A stretch of DNA of 5,492 nt from Dethiobacter sp. (GTDB lineage Bacteria; Bacillota; Dethiobacteria; DTU022), in assembly GCA_018333405.1 (NCBI GenBank), contig JAGXSR010000122.1:1-5492 (forward strand), written 5' to 3'. Both the position numbers and the translations under genes were made by a program. How positions within the stretch are numbered: position 1 is the first letter of the stretch; each line of letters begins with the position of its first letter. Of this stretch, positions 1-5,456 are shown one piece after another. Under the pieces are notes generated by a model. It saw only the letters and a list, made by a program, of their open reading frames with translations, did no database searches and had not been told where the DNA came from.

Positions 1-1
1 T

Positions 2-529
2 GTAGGGGTAACCGCCGGCCGGGAATACGGAGAAGTTTTTTTCACAGAGCCGGTTGCCGCCGCAAACTTTGTGACGGCGGTTTCCAAACAGCTGCCTGCG
101 GGGCTGATCCTTTCCGGAGCATCTATAGCAAGCCTGGATGAGCCGTCTTTGCCCGCGGTGATTAATGCCGCCCGTTATAACGCCTCCTGGGCCGGTCTGC
201 TTCCTGCTCCAGGGGAAGAAGTGCTGCAACAGGCGCTCGATCAGCTCTTGCTGCGCGATGAAATTATTGTATACCGGGACGGCAAGGGCGGTAAAGCCGC
301 GCCGGTCAATATACGCCCCTATATTTTTGAAACGTCGCTGCTCAGGGGAGATTGCGGCCGGGCCGGGGTGACCATGTTTTTGCAGTTGGGCGGCAAAGGA
401 GGGGTTTCTCCCTTTGTGGTGCTGCAGCAGTTAAATCCGGGACAGGAATTCACAAAGGAAAACCTTTGGTATTTACATCGTCAGGGCCTCTTTATATATG
501 ACGGAAACAAAGCGGCAAATCCCTTTTAA
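2..529 (+). CDS. DUF2344 / TIGR03936 radical SAM-linked protein, 5' partial
   Basis: The reading frame is open from the first complete codon of the window to a TAA at 527-529, giving 175 visible residues; the true start lies upstream. The visible N-terminal stretch VGVTAGREYGEVFF and the C-terminal LHRQGLFIYDG resemble the DUF2344 family, which I recall as roughly 220-240 residues, so about 50 residues are probably missing. Members are encoded beside, or fused to, B12-binding radical SAM proteins in Clostridia and often sit directly upstream of an RNase E/G gene, as here. The biochemical role of the family is not established, and I do not assign one. No signal peptide or membrane segment is visible. 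The stop lies at the start of the Shine-Dalgarno region of the next gene, so the two are probably co-transcribed and may be translationally coupled. The family call comes from recognition of the sequence and the gene context, not from a search. Confidence 0.75.
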   Translation, partial: VGVTAGREYGEVFFTEPVAAANFVTAVSKQLPAGLILSGASIASLDEPSLPAVINAARYNASWAGLLPAPGEEVLQQALDQLLLRDEIIVYRDGKGGKAAPVNIRPYIFETSLLRGDCGRAGVTMFLQLGGKGGVSPFVVLQQLNPGQEFTKENLWYLHRQGLFIYDGNKAANPF

Positions 530-533
530 AGGA

Positions 534-541
534 GGAGGTGA
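534..541 (+). promoter_or_regulatory. Ribosome binding site of the RNase E/G gene
   Basis: GGAGGTGA is a full match to the 16S rRNA anti-Shine-Dalgarno end and lies 7 bases before the ATG at 549. A second purine-rich copy, AAAGGAGG at 528-535, overlaps the TAA of the upstream gene. This site fixes the start at 549 rather than at the in-frame ATG at 498, which has no comparable site and lies inside the upstream gene. Confidence 0.9.
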
Positions 542-548
542 ACAACCA

Positions 549-2234
549 ATGGATAAAAAGATTCTTGTGAATTGTGACAACCGCGCCACTCGGGTTGCTC
601 TGCTGGAGAATGGAAAGCTGGTGGAGCTTTACATTGAAAGGCCGCTGCAGCAGCGCGTGGTCGGCAATCTTTATAAAGGAACCGTGGCCAATGTCCTGCC
701 TGGTATGCAGTCTGCATTTATCGATATTGGTCTGGAAAAAAACGCCTTTTTGTATGTTGATGATGTTTTTACTGAATTTAATGATGAAAATCCGCCTCCG
801 CCTCGCGGCGCCATCGAAAAGCTGCTCAAGGTGGGAGAAGAAATCATGGTGCAGGTGATCAAAGAACCTTTCGGCAGTAAGGGGGCCCGGGTAACCGGGC
901 AGATCTCCCTGCCCGGGCGTTATCTGGTTCTGGTGCCCTGGGCCGACTATGTAGGTGTTTCCCGGCGTATTGACAGCCAGGTGGAGCGGGAGCGGCTGCG
1001 CCGTGAAGCCGATAAACTGCGTCCGGAAAATTTGGGTCTGATTGTCCGTACTGTGGCCGAAGGGGTGGACTTTGCCACCTTGGAGCAGGATCTGCAGTTT
1101 CTGGCCAATCTGTGGCGCCGCATTATGCAGCGTTATCAACAGAAAACCGCTCCCGCGGTGATTTATCAGGACTTGGCTCTGACCTGCCGCATAGCCCGCG
1201 ATCATTTTGTAGAGGATTTCAGCAGCTTTCTGATAGACAATAAACATGAATACGAAAAAGTGCGAGAGATTATCGAATACATTTCGCCTCACCTAAAGTC
1301 CAAGGTCAAGCTTTATCGTGATCCAACACCTATTTTTGATCACTTTGATGTAGAAAAGGAAGTGGAGAGGGCGCTGCAGGGGCAGGTCTGGCTTAAAAGC
1401 GGCGGCTACCTGGTTTTTGATGAAACGGAGGCGCTGACTGTAGTGGATGTAAATACAGGCCGCTATATCGGGCGGCGCAATCTGGCGGAAACCATATTAA
1501 AAACCAACCTGGAGGCCGCCGAGGAGATTGCCCGACAGATCCGCCTGCGTGATATCGGGGGTATTATCATAATCGATTTTATTGATATGACTCTGGAAGA
1601 TCACCGGCAAAAAGTTCTGGACAAGCTAAACGAGTCCGTAAAACAGGATCGGACTAAAACCTATGTTCTGGGTCTGACCAGCCTGGGGTTGGTGGAGATG
1701 ACCCGCAAAAAAGTGCGCCAGGATTTAGCCGCGGTATTACAGCAGCCGTGCCCTTACTGCAACGGGGCAGGCCGGGTGCTCACTCCCCTGGTGGCCGGCA
1801 CTAGGCTGGAAAGAGAGTTGAAAAATATTCTTAAATCAGAGCGCTGCCAGGCTATCCTGATGGAAACGCACCCTGAGGTGGCGTCTATTATCATCGGCGC
1901 CGGCGGAGGAAACCTAAAAAAATTGGAAGAAGAATCAGGGAAGCACATTTTTGTTTGCGGCGATGCCGATATGCATATGGAAAAATACCGCGTCGTGGCC
2001 AAGGGTACATTAAAGGAAGTTGAAGCTTTGGCTTTTCCCGTCAGCCCGGGTGATGTATTGGAACTGCAGGTGGAAGAGCCCCATACGCTTAACCCTGCTC
2101 ACGGCATTGCTCGTCTGAAAGGGTTTGTGATAAACGTGGAGAAGGCCGGAGACAAGGTCGGCCAGACTCTGCGCGTGGAGATAACCGAAGTCAACCGCAC
2201 CTCTGCCCGCGCTGTAGTTTTGGACACGATTTAG
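549..2234 (+). CDS. rng: Ribonuclease E/G family endoribonuclease with C-terminal TRAM-like domain
   Basis: This is a 561-residue single-strand endoribonuclease that in the family cuts AU-rich RNA, matures rRNA ends and starts mRNA decay in the cytoplasm. The S1 domain spans roughly residues 37-120, and F57 and F67 fall at the RNA-binding aromatic positions of E. coli RNase E. The 5'-monophosphate sensor motif VRT is at 166-168. The two catalytic magnesium ligands are D300 (VVDVNTG) and D343 (IIIDFIDM). The zinc-link CPYC at 401-404, followed by NGAGR, joins subunits in the family. Residues 433-480 form the small domain and contain a KH-like IIGAGGGNLKKLEEESG segment. Residues about 496-561 look like a TRAM domain, which E. 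coli RNase G (489 residues) lacks. There is no long disordered degradosome scaffold, so it is RNase G-like in size. It probably shares a transcript with the gene upstream, and a terminator follows 45 bases after the stop. Family assignment is secure; RNase E versus G naming is a convention. Confidence 0.95.
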   Translation: MDKKILVNCDNRATRVALLENGKLVELYIERPLQQRVVGNLYKGTVANVLPGMQSAFIDIGLEKNAFLYVDDVFTEFNDENPPPPRGAIEKLLKVGEEIMVQVIKEPFGSKGARVTGQISLPGRYLVLVPWADYVGVSRRIDSQVERERLRREADKLRPENLGLIVRTVAEGVDFATLEQDLQFLANLWRRIMQRYQQKTAPAVIYQDLALTCRIARDHFVEDFSSFLIDNKHEYEKVREIIEYISPHLKSKVKLYRDPTPIFDHFDVEKEVERALQGQVWLKSGGYLVFDETEALTVVDVNTGRYIGRRNLAETILKTNLEAAEEIARQIRLRDIGGIIIIDFIDMTLEDHRQKVLDKLNESVKQDRTKTYVLGLTSLGLVEMTRKKVRQDLAAVLQQPCPYCNGAGRVLTPLVAGTRLERELKNILKSERCQAILMETHPEVASIIIGAGGGNLKKLEEESGKHIFVCGDADMHMEKYRVVAKGTLKEVEALAFPVSPGDVLELQVEEPHTLNPAHGIARLKGFVINVEKAGDKVGQTLRVEITEVNRTSARAVVLDTI

Positions 2235-2279
2235 TGCAGGTAAGGATACACTTGTATACTTAAATTTATTCTGCAAGCC

Positions 2280-2305
2280 GGGGCGCGCAGCAGCGCCCCT
2301 TTTTT
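2280..2305 (+). terminator. Intrinsic terminator after the RNase E/G gene
   Basis: A perfect 7 bp GC-rich stem, GGGGCGC (2280-2286) with GCGCCCC (2293-2299), closes a 6-base loop and is followed at once by six T residues (2300-2305). It lies 45 bases beyond the RNase stop codon and about 45 bases before the -35 element of the next promoter. It should therefore end the upstream transcript and separate it from the ribosomal protein operon. There is no matching T tract for the opposite strand. Confidence 0.9.
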
Positions 2306-2349
2306 CTGCTACGCGGATGAGGCCGGCGAAGGTGAGCTGATCGGATTTC

Positions 2350-2378
2350 TTGCATCTTGCCCTGAAACGTGGTAAAAT
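2350..2378 (+). promoter_or_regulatory. Sigma-A type promoter for rplU-rpmA-obgE-nadD
   Basis: A -35 element TTGCAT (2350-2355) and a -10 element TAAAAT (2373-2378) are separated by the optimal 17 bases. Each hexamer is close to consensus. Transcription would start near 2385, which leaves a leader of about 90 bases before the L21 start codon. The position between a terminator and a ribosomal protein operon supports the call. It is a prediction from sequence alone. Confidence 0.75.
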
Positions 2379-2384
2379 CTGATT

Positions 2385-2463
2385 TGTCACCGCTCAAAAC
2401 AGGTTTTAAAGCCATCGGACCGCAAGCCAGGCTACCTGTATTGGCGGGTCCTATCTGTTTTAC
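2385..2463 (+). ncRNA. Candidate structured rplU (L21) leader RNA
   Basis: The predicted 5' untranslated region can fold into a closed element that ends 2 bases before the Shine-Dalgarno sequence. AAAACAG (2396-2402) pairs perfectly with CTGTTTT (2455-2461). Inside it GGACC (2417-2421) pairs with GGTCC (2447-2451), then GCCA (2426-2429) with TGGC (2442-2445), then GG (2430-2431) with CC (2435-2436) around a CTA loop. An alternative AAAA/TTTT hairpin (2396-2399 with 2404-2407) would compete with the outer helix. Firmicutes are known to carry an L21 leader family upstream of rplU, thought to act in autoregulation. I cannot confirm a match to that family's consensus, so membership is an inference from position and foldability. 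Confidence 0.55.
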
Positions 2464-2469
2464 GGGAGG
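2464..2469 (+). promoter_or_regulatory. Ribosome binding site of rplU
   Basis: GGGAGG lies 7 bases before the ATG at 2477. The ATG at 2471 is only one base away from it, and the in-frame ATG at 2369 lies in the promoter spacer, upstream of the predicted transcription start. The site therefore fixes the L21 start at 2477, giving the normal MYAIIETGGKQYRV N-terminus. Confidence 0.85.
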
Positions 2470-2476
2470 AATGTTT

Positions 2477-2797
2477 ATGTACGCAATTATTGAAACCGGC
2501 GGCAAGCAGTACCGGGTCGAAGAAGGAAAAGCAATCCGGGTGGAAAAGCTGCCGCAAACCAAGGGGGAGACAGTGCTTTTTGATCGCGTCCTGATGGTAA
2601 ACAGTGGGGAGGATCTCCGATTGGGCAATCCGTACCTGGCCGGAGGCTTGGTGCGCGGGAAAGTGATCACCCAGGGACGCGACCGCAAGATTATAGTTTT
2701 TAAGTTTAAAGCGAAGAAAAACTATAAACGCACCCAGGGACACCGCCAGCCGTTCAGTGAAGTGCTGATACAAACCATTGAAACGGCCGGCAATTAA
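2477..2797 (+). CDS. rplU: 50S ribosomal protein L21
   Basis: This 106-residue protein matches the usual length of bacterial L21 (about 102-105). It opens with the family signature MYAIIETGGKQYRVEEG. It carries the basic rRNA-binding segment FKAKKNYKRTQGHRQPF at about residues 76-92, including the conserved YKRxQGHRQP core. L21 binds 23S rRNA in the large subunit, contacts L20 and is added early in 50S assembly. The gene is the first of the rplU-rpmA-obgE-nadD cluster and has its own promoter and a foldable leader, which fits growth-rate or feedback control of L21 and L27 together. The longer open frame upstream (from 2369) translates leader sequence with no resemblance to L21 and is not used. 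Confidence 0.98.
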   Translation: MYAIIETGGKQYRVEEGKAIRVEKLPQTKGETVLFDRVLMVNSGEDLRLGNPYLAGGLVRGKVITQGRDRKIIVFKFKAKKNYKRTQGHRQPFSEVLIQTIETAGN

Positions 2798-2868
2798 TTG
2801 TTATTATCCAGGACGCGCCGGCAGGAGTTTGTTCACCAATGCGTTCAGCTTAAGGAGGTATGATTTAA

Positions 2869-3141
2869 ATGGCTCATAAAAAAGGGGTCGGCAGTTCACG
2901 TAACGGACGCGACAGCAACGCCAAGCGGCTGGGTGTCAAGCGCTATGGCGGGCAAGTGGTAAAAGCAGGCAGTATTATCATCCGCCAGCGGGGGACCCGT
3001 ATCCATCCGGGGGTAAATGTGGGCAAAGGCAGTGATGACACCCTATATGCCAAAGTTGACGGACGAGTCACCTATGAATTCAACGGGAGGGCCAAGAAGC
3101 AGGTCAGTATCTATCCTCTGGATAGCGAATTGGCGGGCTAA
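2869..3141 (+). CDS. rpmA: 50S ribosomal protein L27
   Basis: This 90-residue protein starts [16 protein letters not shown], the conserved N-terminal tail that reaches towards the peptidyl transferase centre of the ribosome. [23 protein letters not shown] (residues about 39-61) and [11 protein letters not shown] (73-83) are typical family blocks. AAGGAGGT at 2852-2859 lies 9 bases before the ATG. Many Firmicutes make L27 with an extra segment of about nine residues that the cysteine protease Prp removes. That segment is absent here, and the 71-base gap after rplU, where prp usually sits, contains no gene. The protein therefore looks ready for use after ordinary Met processing. Apart from that point it is a standard L27. 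Confidence 0.98.
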   Translation: MAHKKGVGSSRNGRDSNAKRLGVKRYGGQVVKAGSIIIRQRGTRIHPGVNVGKGSDDTLYAKVDGRVTYEFNGRAKKQVSIYPLDSELAG

Positions 3142-3185
3142 ACACTGCTCCGGGAGAACCTGGGCTCGTGGTCAGGCAGGTAAAA

Positions 3186-3192
3186 GGTGATC
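3186..3192 (+). promoter_or_regulatory. Ribosome binding site of obgE supporting a TTG start
   Basis: GGTGATC matches the 3' part of the extended Shine-Dalgarno sequence AAAGGAGGTGATC and ends 4 bases before TTG at 3197. Translation from this TTG gives the normal Obg N-terminus (M)FVDE. No in-frame ATG nearby would do so, because the next Met (residue 30) falls inside the conserved glycine-rich domain. Confidence 0.7.
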
Positions 3193-3196
3193 CTAT

Positions 3197-4471
3197 TTGT
3201 TTGTCGATGAATTATGGATTGAAGTTATAGGAGGCCGGGGCGGCGACGGGGTTGTTTCTTTCCGTCGCGAGAAGTATGTACCCATGGGCGGCCCCGACGG
3301 CGGTGATGGCGGCCGGGGCGGAAGCGTCTACCTGTGGGCGGATCCCTCCCGGCACAGCTTCATGGATCTGCGCTATCGCCATCGGCTCCAGGCGGATCAT
3401 GGTAAACCCGGGAGCGGACAGAACAGGAATGGGCGTCATGGGAGCGATTTATCTGTTCCCGTCCCGGTAGGCACCATGGTCAAAGATGATCAGGGTGATC
3501 TTCTGGCTGACCTGATTCAGCCTAACCAAAAAGTTTGCATTGCCGCCGGCGGCTTAGGGGGAAGGGGTAATGCTCATTTCACCTCTTCACGCTGCCGCTC
3601 TCCCCGGTTATCCGAAAGAGGGGAGCCCGGCGAGGAGCGGCGCATATTCCTGGAGCTGAAGTTGCTAGCCCAGGTCGGCCTGGTTGGCTTTCCTAATGCC
3701 GGCAAATCTACGCTCCTGGCTAAAATTTCGGCGGCCCGGCCCCGGGTGGCCGATTATCCTTTTACCACAGTCACTCCCAACCTGGGCCTGGTGGAAACAG
3801 AGGACGGTGCTTTTATGGTAGCGGACCTGCCCGGCCTGATCGAAGGAGCGCATAAAGGAACCGGACTGGGACACCGTTTCTTAAAGCACGTGGAGCGCAA
3901 CCTGCTTTTGCTTTTGGTAATCGACCTCTCCCCGGAGGCAAAACCACAGCCGGCCGCAGCTTACCGGCAGCTATTAAACGAATTAGCCTTGTTCAACGAG
4001 CTGCTGCCAGGGTACCCCAGAGTAGTGGCCGGAAACAAAATAGATCTGCCCGGCGCTCAGGAAAACCTGCGCTTACTTAAAACAGGGGTGGAAGCCGGAG
4101 TAGAGCTGTTCGCAATTTCTGCCGCCACCGGCAGCGGGGTGGGCAGTCTGGTCGATCATCTGTTTTCCCGGGTCAAACAAATTACTGCCCGGAGGGCAGC
4201 CGACAATGTACAGACAGAGATCAAACTTGCGCCCCTGCGTCAACCGGCCGGGGCGCTGTTTGAAGTGGTAAAAGTAGGACACCTGTTTACAGTCCGGGGC
4301 CGGCGAATTGAAACGATTATCGCCCGCACCGACCTGGCTAACGAAGAGTCGCTGCGGCGATTCCAAAGTTATTGCCGCCGTTGCGGCCTGGAGAAGAAGC
4401 TTGTGGAGATGGGCATCAGTGAAGGTGATACTGTGCGTATCGGCAGGGAAGAGTTCAGTTACTATAAATAA
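3197..4471 (+). CDS. obgE: GTPase Obg/CgtA, 50S ribosome assembly factor
   Basis: The product is a 424-residue GTPase of the Obg family. It binds the large ribosomal subunit late in assembly and links it to nucleotide levels and stress. The start codon is TTG. Residues 1 to about 158 form the glycine-rich Obg fold (GGRGGDGVVSFRREKYVP at 12-29, GGPDGGDGGRGG at 31-42). The G domain follows, with the P-loop GFPNAGKST (164-172), switch I around DYPFTTVTPNLG (186-197), DLPGLIEGA (210-218), NKID (280-283) and SAATG (308-312). The C-terminal OCT domain spans about 340-424 and ends GDTVRIGREEF. All nucleotide-binding motifs are intact. A CRRC pair at 393-396 in the OCT domain is unusual as far as I recall. 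The gene lies 55 bases after rpmA, and nadD starts 17 bases after its stop. The rplU-rpmA-obgE order is widely conserved. Confidence 0.98.
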   Translation: MFVDELWIEVIGGRGGDGVVSFRREKYVPMGGPDGGDGGRGGSVYLWADPSRHSFMDLRYRHRLQADHGKPGSGQNRNGRHGSDLSVPVPVGTMVKDDQGDLLADLIQPNQKVCIAAGGLGGRGNAHFTSSRCRSPRLSERGEPGEERRIFLELKLLAQVGLVGFPNAGKSTLLAKISAARPRVADYPFTTVTPNLGLVETEDGAFMVADLPGLIEGAHKGTGLGHRFLKHVERNLLLLLVIDLSPEAKPQPAAAYRQLLNELALFNELLPGYPRVVAGNKIDLPGAQENLRLLKTGVEAGVELFAISAATGSGVGSLVDHLFSRVKQITARRAADNVQTEIKLAPLRQPAGALFEVVKVGHLFTVRGRRIETIIARTDLANEESLRRFQSYCRRCGLEKKLVEMGISEGDTVRIGREEFSYYK

Positions 4472-4488
4472 ACCCGCGAGGAGAAGCT

Positions 4489-5130
4489 ATGTCTCCACTT
4501 ATCCGGAGTTGTAAGGCGGGACAGGTTAACATAGGGATAATGGGGGGCACCTTTGACCCAATACATATCGGGCATCTGGTCAGCGCCGAAGGAGCGCGGC
4601 AGCGGTTTGCCCTGGATTACGTAGTCTTTGTGCCGGCCGGGTTGCCTCCGCACAAAGAAATGTCTAAGGTCAGCGCCCCGGAGCACCGCTACCTGATGAC
4701 TACTTTAGCGGTAATGTCAAACCCGGCTTTTTTTGTGTCGCGCTTAGAGGTGGACCGGGATGAGCCGTCTTATACCATAGACACAGTGCGTCATTTCTCC
4801 AGACAGGAAGCGGCGGGGGCAAATCTCTATTTTATCACCGGCGTTGATGCCATTATTGATATCCTGACCTGGAAAGATTATGCCGAGCTGCTGGAGCTGT
4901 GCGACTTTATTGCTGTAACCCGGCTTGGTTATTCCCTGAAGCGTTTGGAAGAGGCACAGAAAAAAATGCCGGGGATTATGAACAAGGTGCATCTGTTGGA
5001 AATACCGGCCCTGGCTATCTCCTCAACTTATATCCGGGAACGGGTGGCCACGGGTAAAACCATCAAATACCTGACACCCGAACCTGTGGAACAGTATATT
5101 GAAAAACAGCGGCTGTACACCGCCGGATAA
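4489..5130 (+). CDS. nadD: Nicotinate-nucleotide adenylyltransferase
   Basis: The 213-residue product transfers AMP from ATP to nicotinate mononucleotide, giving deamido-NAD and pyrophosphate in the cytoplasmic NAD pathway. The nucleotidyltransferase signature GGTFDPIHIGH is at 19-29, PPHK at 53-56, FITGVDAIIDILTW at 115-128 and ISSTYIRER at 177-185. The length is typical. The family usually has GAD where this protein has GVD (118-120), a mild change unlikely to abolish activity. The start at ATG 4489 is backed by GAGGAG at 4478-4483, 5 bases upstream. It gives about 10 more residues before the signature than many NadD proteins have, but the next in-frame Met (residue 18) would leave almost nothing before GGTFDP. 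In many Firmicutes yqeK and rsfS follow nadD; here an RNA-binding protein gene follows instead. Confidence 0.96.
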   Translation: MSPLIRSCKAGQVNIGIMGGTFDPIHIGHLVSAEGARQRFALDYVVFVPAGLPPHKEMSKVSAPEHRYLMTTLAVMSNPAFFVSRLEVDRDEPSYTIDTVRHFSRQEAAGANLYFITGVDAIIDILTWKDYAELLELCDFIAVTRLGYSLKRLEEAQKKMPGIMNKVHLLEIPALAISSTYIRERVATGKTIKYLTPEPVEQYIEKQRLYTAG

Positions 5131-5157
5131 ATCTTTTTTAAAAAAAGATTGCGGCGG
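5120..5157. repeat. Compound inverted repeat across the nadD end
   Basis: An inner palindrome pairs AATCTTTTTT (5130-5139) with AAAAAAGATT (5141-5150) around a single base. Outside it CCGCCG (5120-5125) pairs with CGGCGG (5152-5157), with a small internal loop (GATA against G). The whole element overlaps the last codons and stop of nadD, and its right arm contains the putative -35 element of the next gene. It does not have the usual GC stem plus trailing T tract of an intrinsic terminator on either strand. It could weaken or end nadD transcription, protect a 3' end, serve as an operator, or supply an A/T-rich UP-like element. The sequence does not decide between these. Confidence 0.6.
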
Positions 5158-5175
5158 GTAAAAATAGGTTATAAT
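5149..5175 (+). promoter_or_regulatory. Putative promoter of the RRM protein gene
   Basis: A perfect -10 element TATAAT (5170-5175) follows TTGCGG (5149-5154) with a short 15-base spacer. A shifted -10, TAATAT at 5172-5177, would give 17 bases. A start about 7 bases after TATAAT would fall near 5182, right at the Shine-Dalgarno GGAGGTG (5182-5188), so the leader would be only about 14 bases. The A/T-rich tract just upstream could help polymerase binding. Confidence 0.6.
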
Positions 5176-5195
5176 ATCTGTGGAGGTGTTACCCA

Positions 5196-5456
5196 ATGGC
5201 GAAAACATTGTACGTAGGCAATATCCCCTGGAGCACGACTGAGAGTGCTCTGGAGCAGCTCTTCTCCCAACATGGACAGGTTTTTGAATGCCGGATTATT
5301 ACCGAGCGCGCTACCGGACGGTCCAGGGGTTACGGTTTTGTCGAAGTCAGCGAGAGCGACATGGAAAAGATTATGGAAAAGATGAATGGCCTCGATATGG
5401 AAGGTAGAAAGTTGGTTGTCAATGAAGCCAAGCCCCGGGAGGCGCAGCAAAGATAA
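5196..5456 (+). CDS. Single-RRM RNA-binding protein
   Basis: This 86-residue protein is almost entirely one RNA recognition motif. RNP2 is LYVGNI at residues 5-10 and RNP1 is RGYGFVEV at 44-51, with the exposed aromatics Y6, Y46 and F48 that stack on RNA bases. The rest follows the beta-alpha-beta-beta-alpha-beta pattern, and the C-terminal tail is short (EAKPREAQQR). GGAGGTG at 5182-5188 lies 7 bases before the ATG. Small bacterial proteins of this kind are best known from cyanobacteria, where several respond to cold, and they occur in scattered other bacteria. The targets of this one are unknown. It appears to have its own promoter and may be transcribed separately from nadD. The domain call is secure; any role in cold response or mRNA handling is inference from the family. 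Confidence 0.93.
   Translation: MAKTLYVGNIPWSTTESALEQLFSQHGQVFECRIITERATGRSRGYGFVEVSESDMEKIMEKMNGLDMEGRKLVVNEAKPREAQQR

Noticed and set aside
136..149. A 14-base direct repeat (GGATGAGCCGTCTT) also found at 4758-4771
   Set aside because: Both copies lie in coding frames and encode D-E-P-S in unrelated proteins. There is no further similarity around them, so it is most likely chance.
498..548. An earlier in-frame ATG for the RNase gene
   Set aside because: It lies inside the upstream coding sequence without a Shine-Dalgarno. The added 17 residues would be translated from the ribosome binding site itself, and the conserved family N-terminus starts at 549.
492..1292. A 266-codon open frame on the minus strand inside the RNase gene
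   Set aside because: It lies fully antisense to a well-supported gene and its translation resembles no family I know. I saw no good ribosome binding site. Its length is explained by the codon bias of the opposite strand.
2369..2476. A longer L21 reading frame starting at 2369
   Set aside because: The start lies within the promoter spacer, upstream of the predicted transcription start. The extra residues do not resemble L21, and the real ribosome binding site is at 2464-2469.
2010..2688. Minus-strand open frames across the rng-rplU gap
   Set aside because: They run antisense through coding sequence, the terminator and the promoter. They have no recognisable product or good start signal.
3142..3196. 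Short inverted repeats in the rpmA-obgE gap
   Set aside because: The stems are 4 bp or less and no T tract or promoter-like pair accompanies them. The gap looks like an ordinary intra-operon spacer.
5109..5139. A possible intrinsic terminator formed by GCGG/CCGC (5109-5112 with 5120-5123) before the T run at 5134-5139
   Set aside because: The stem is only 4 bp and the T run starts ten bases after it, which is too far for a standard terminator.
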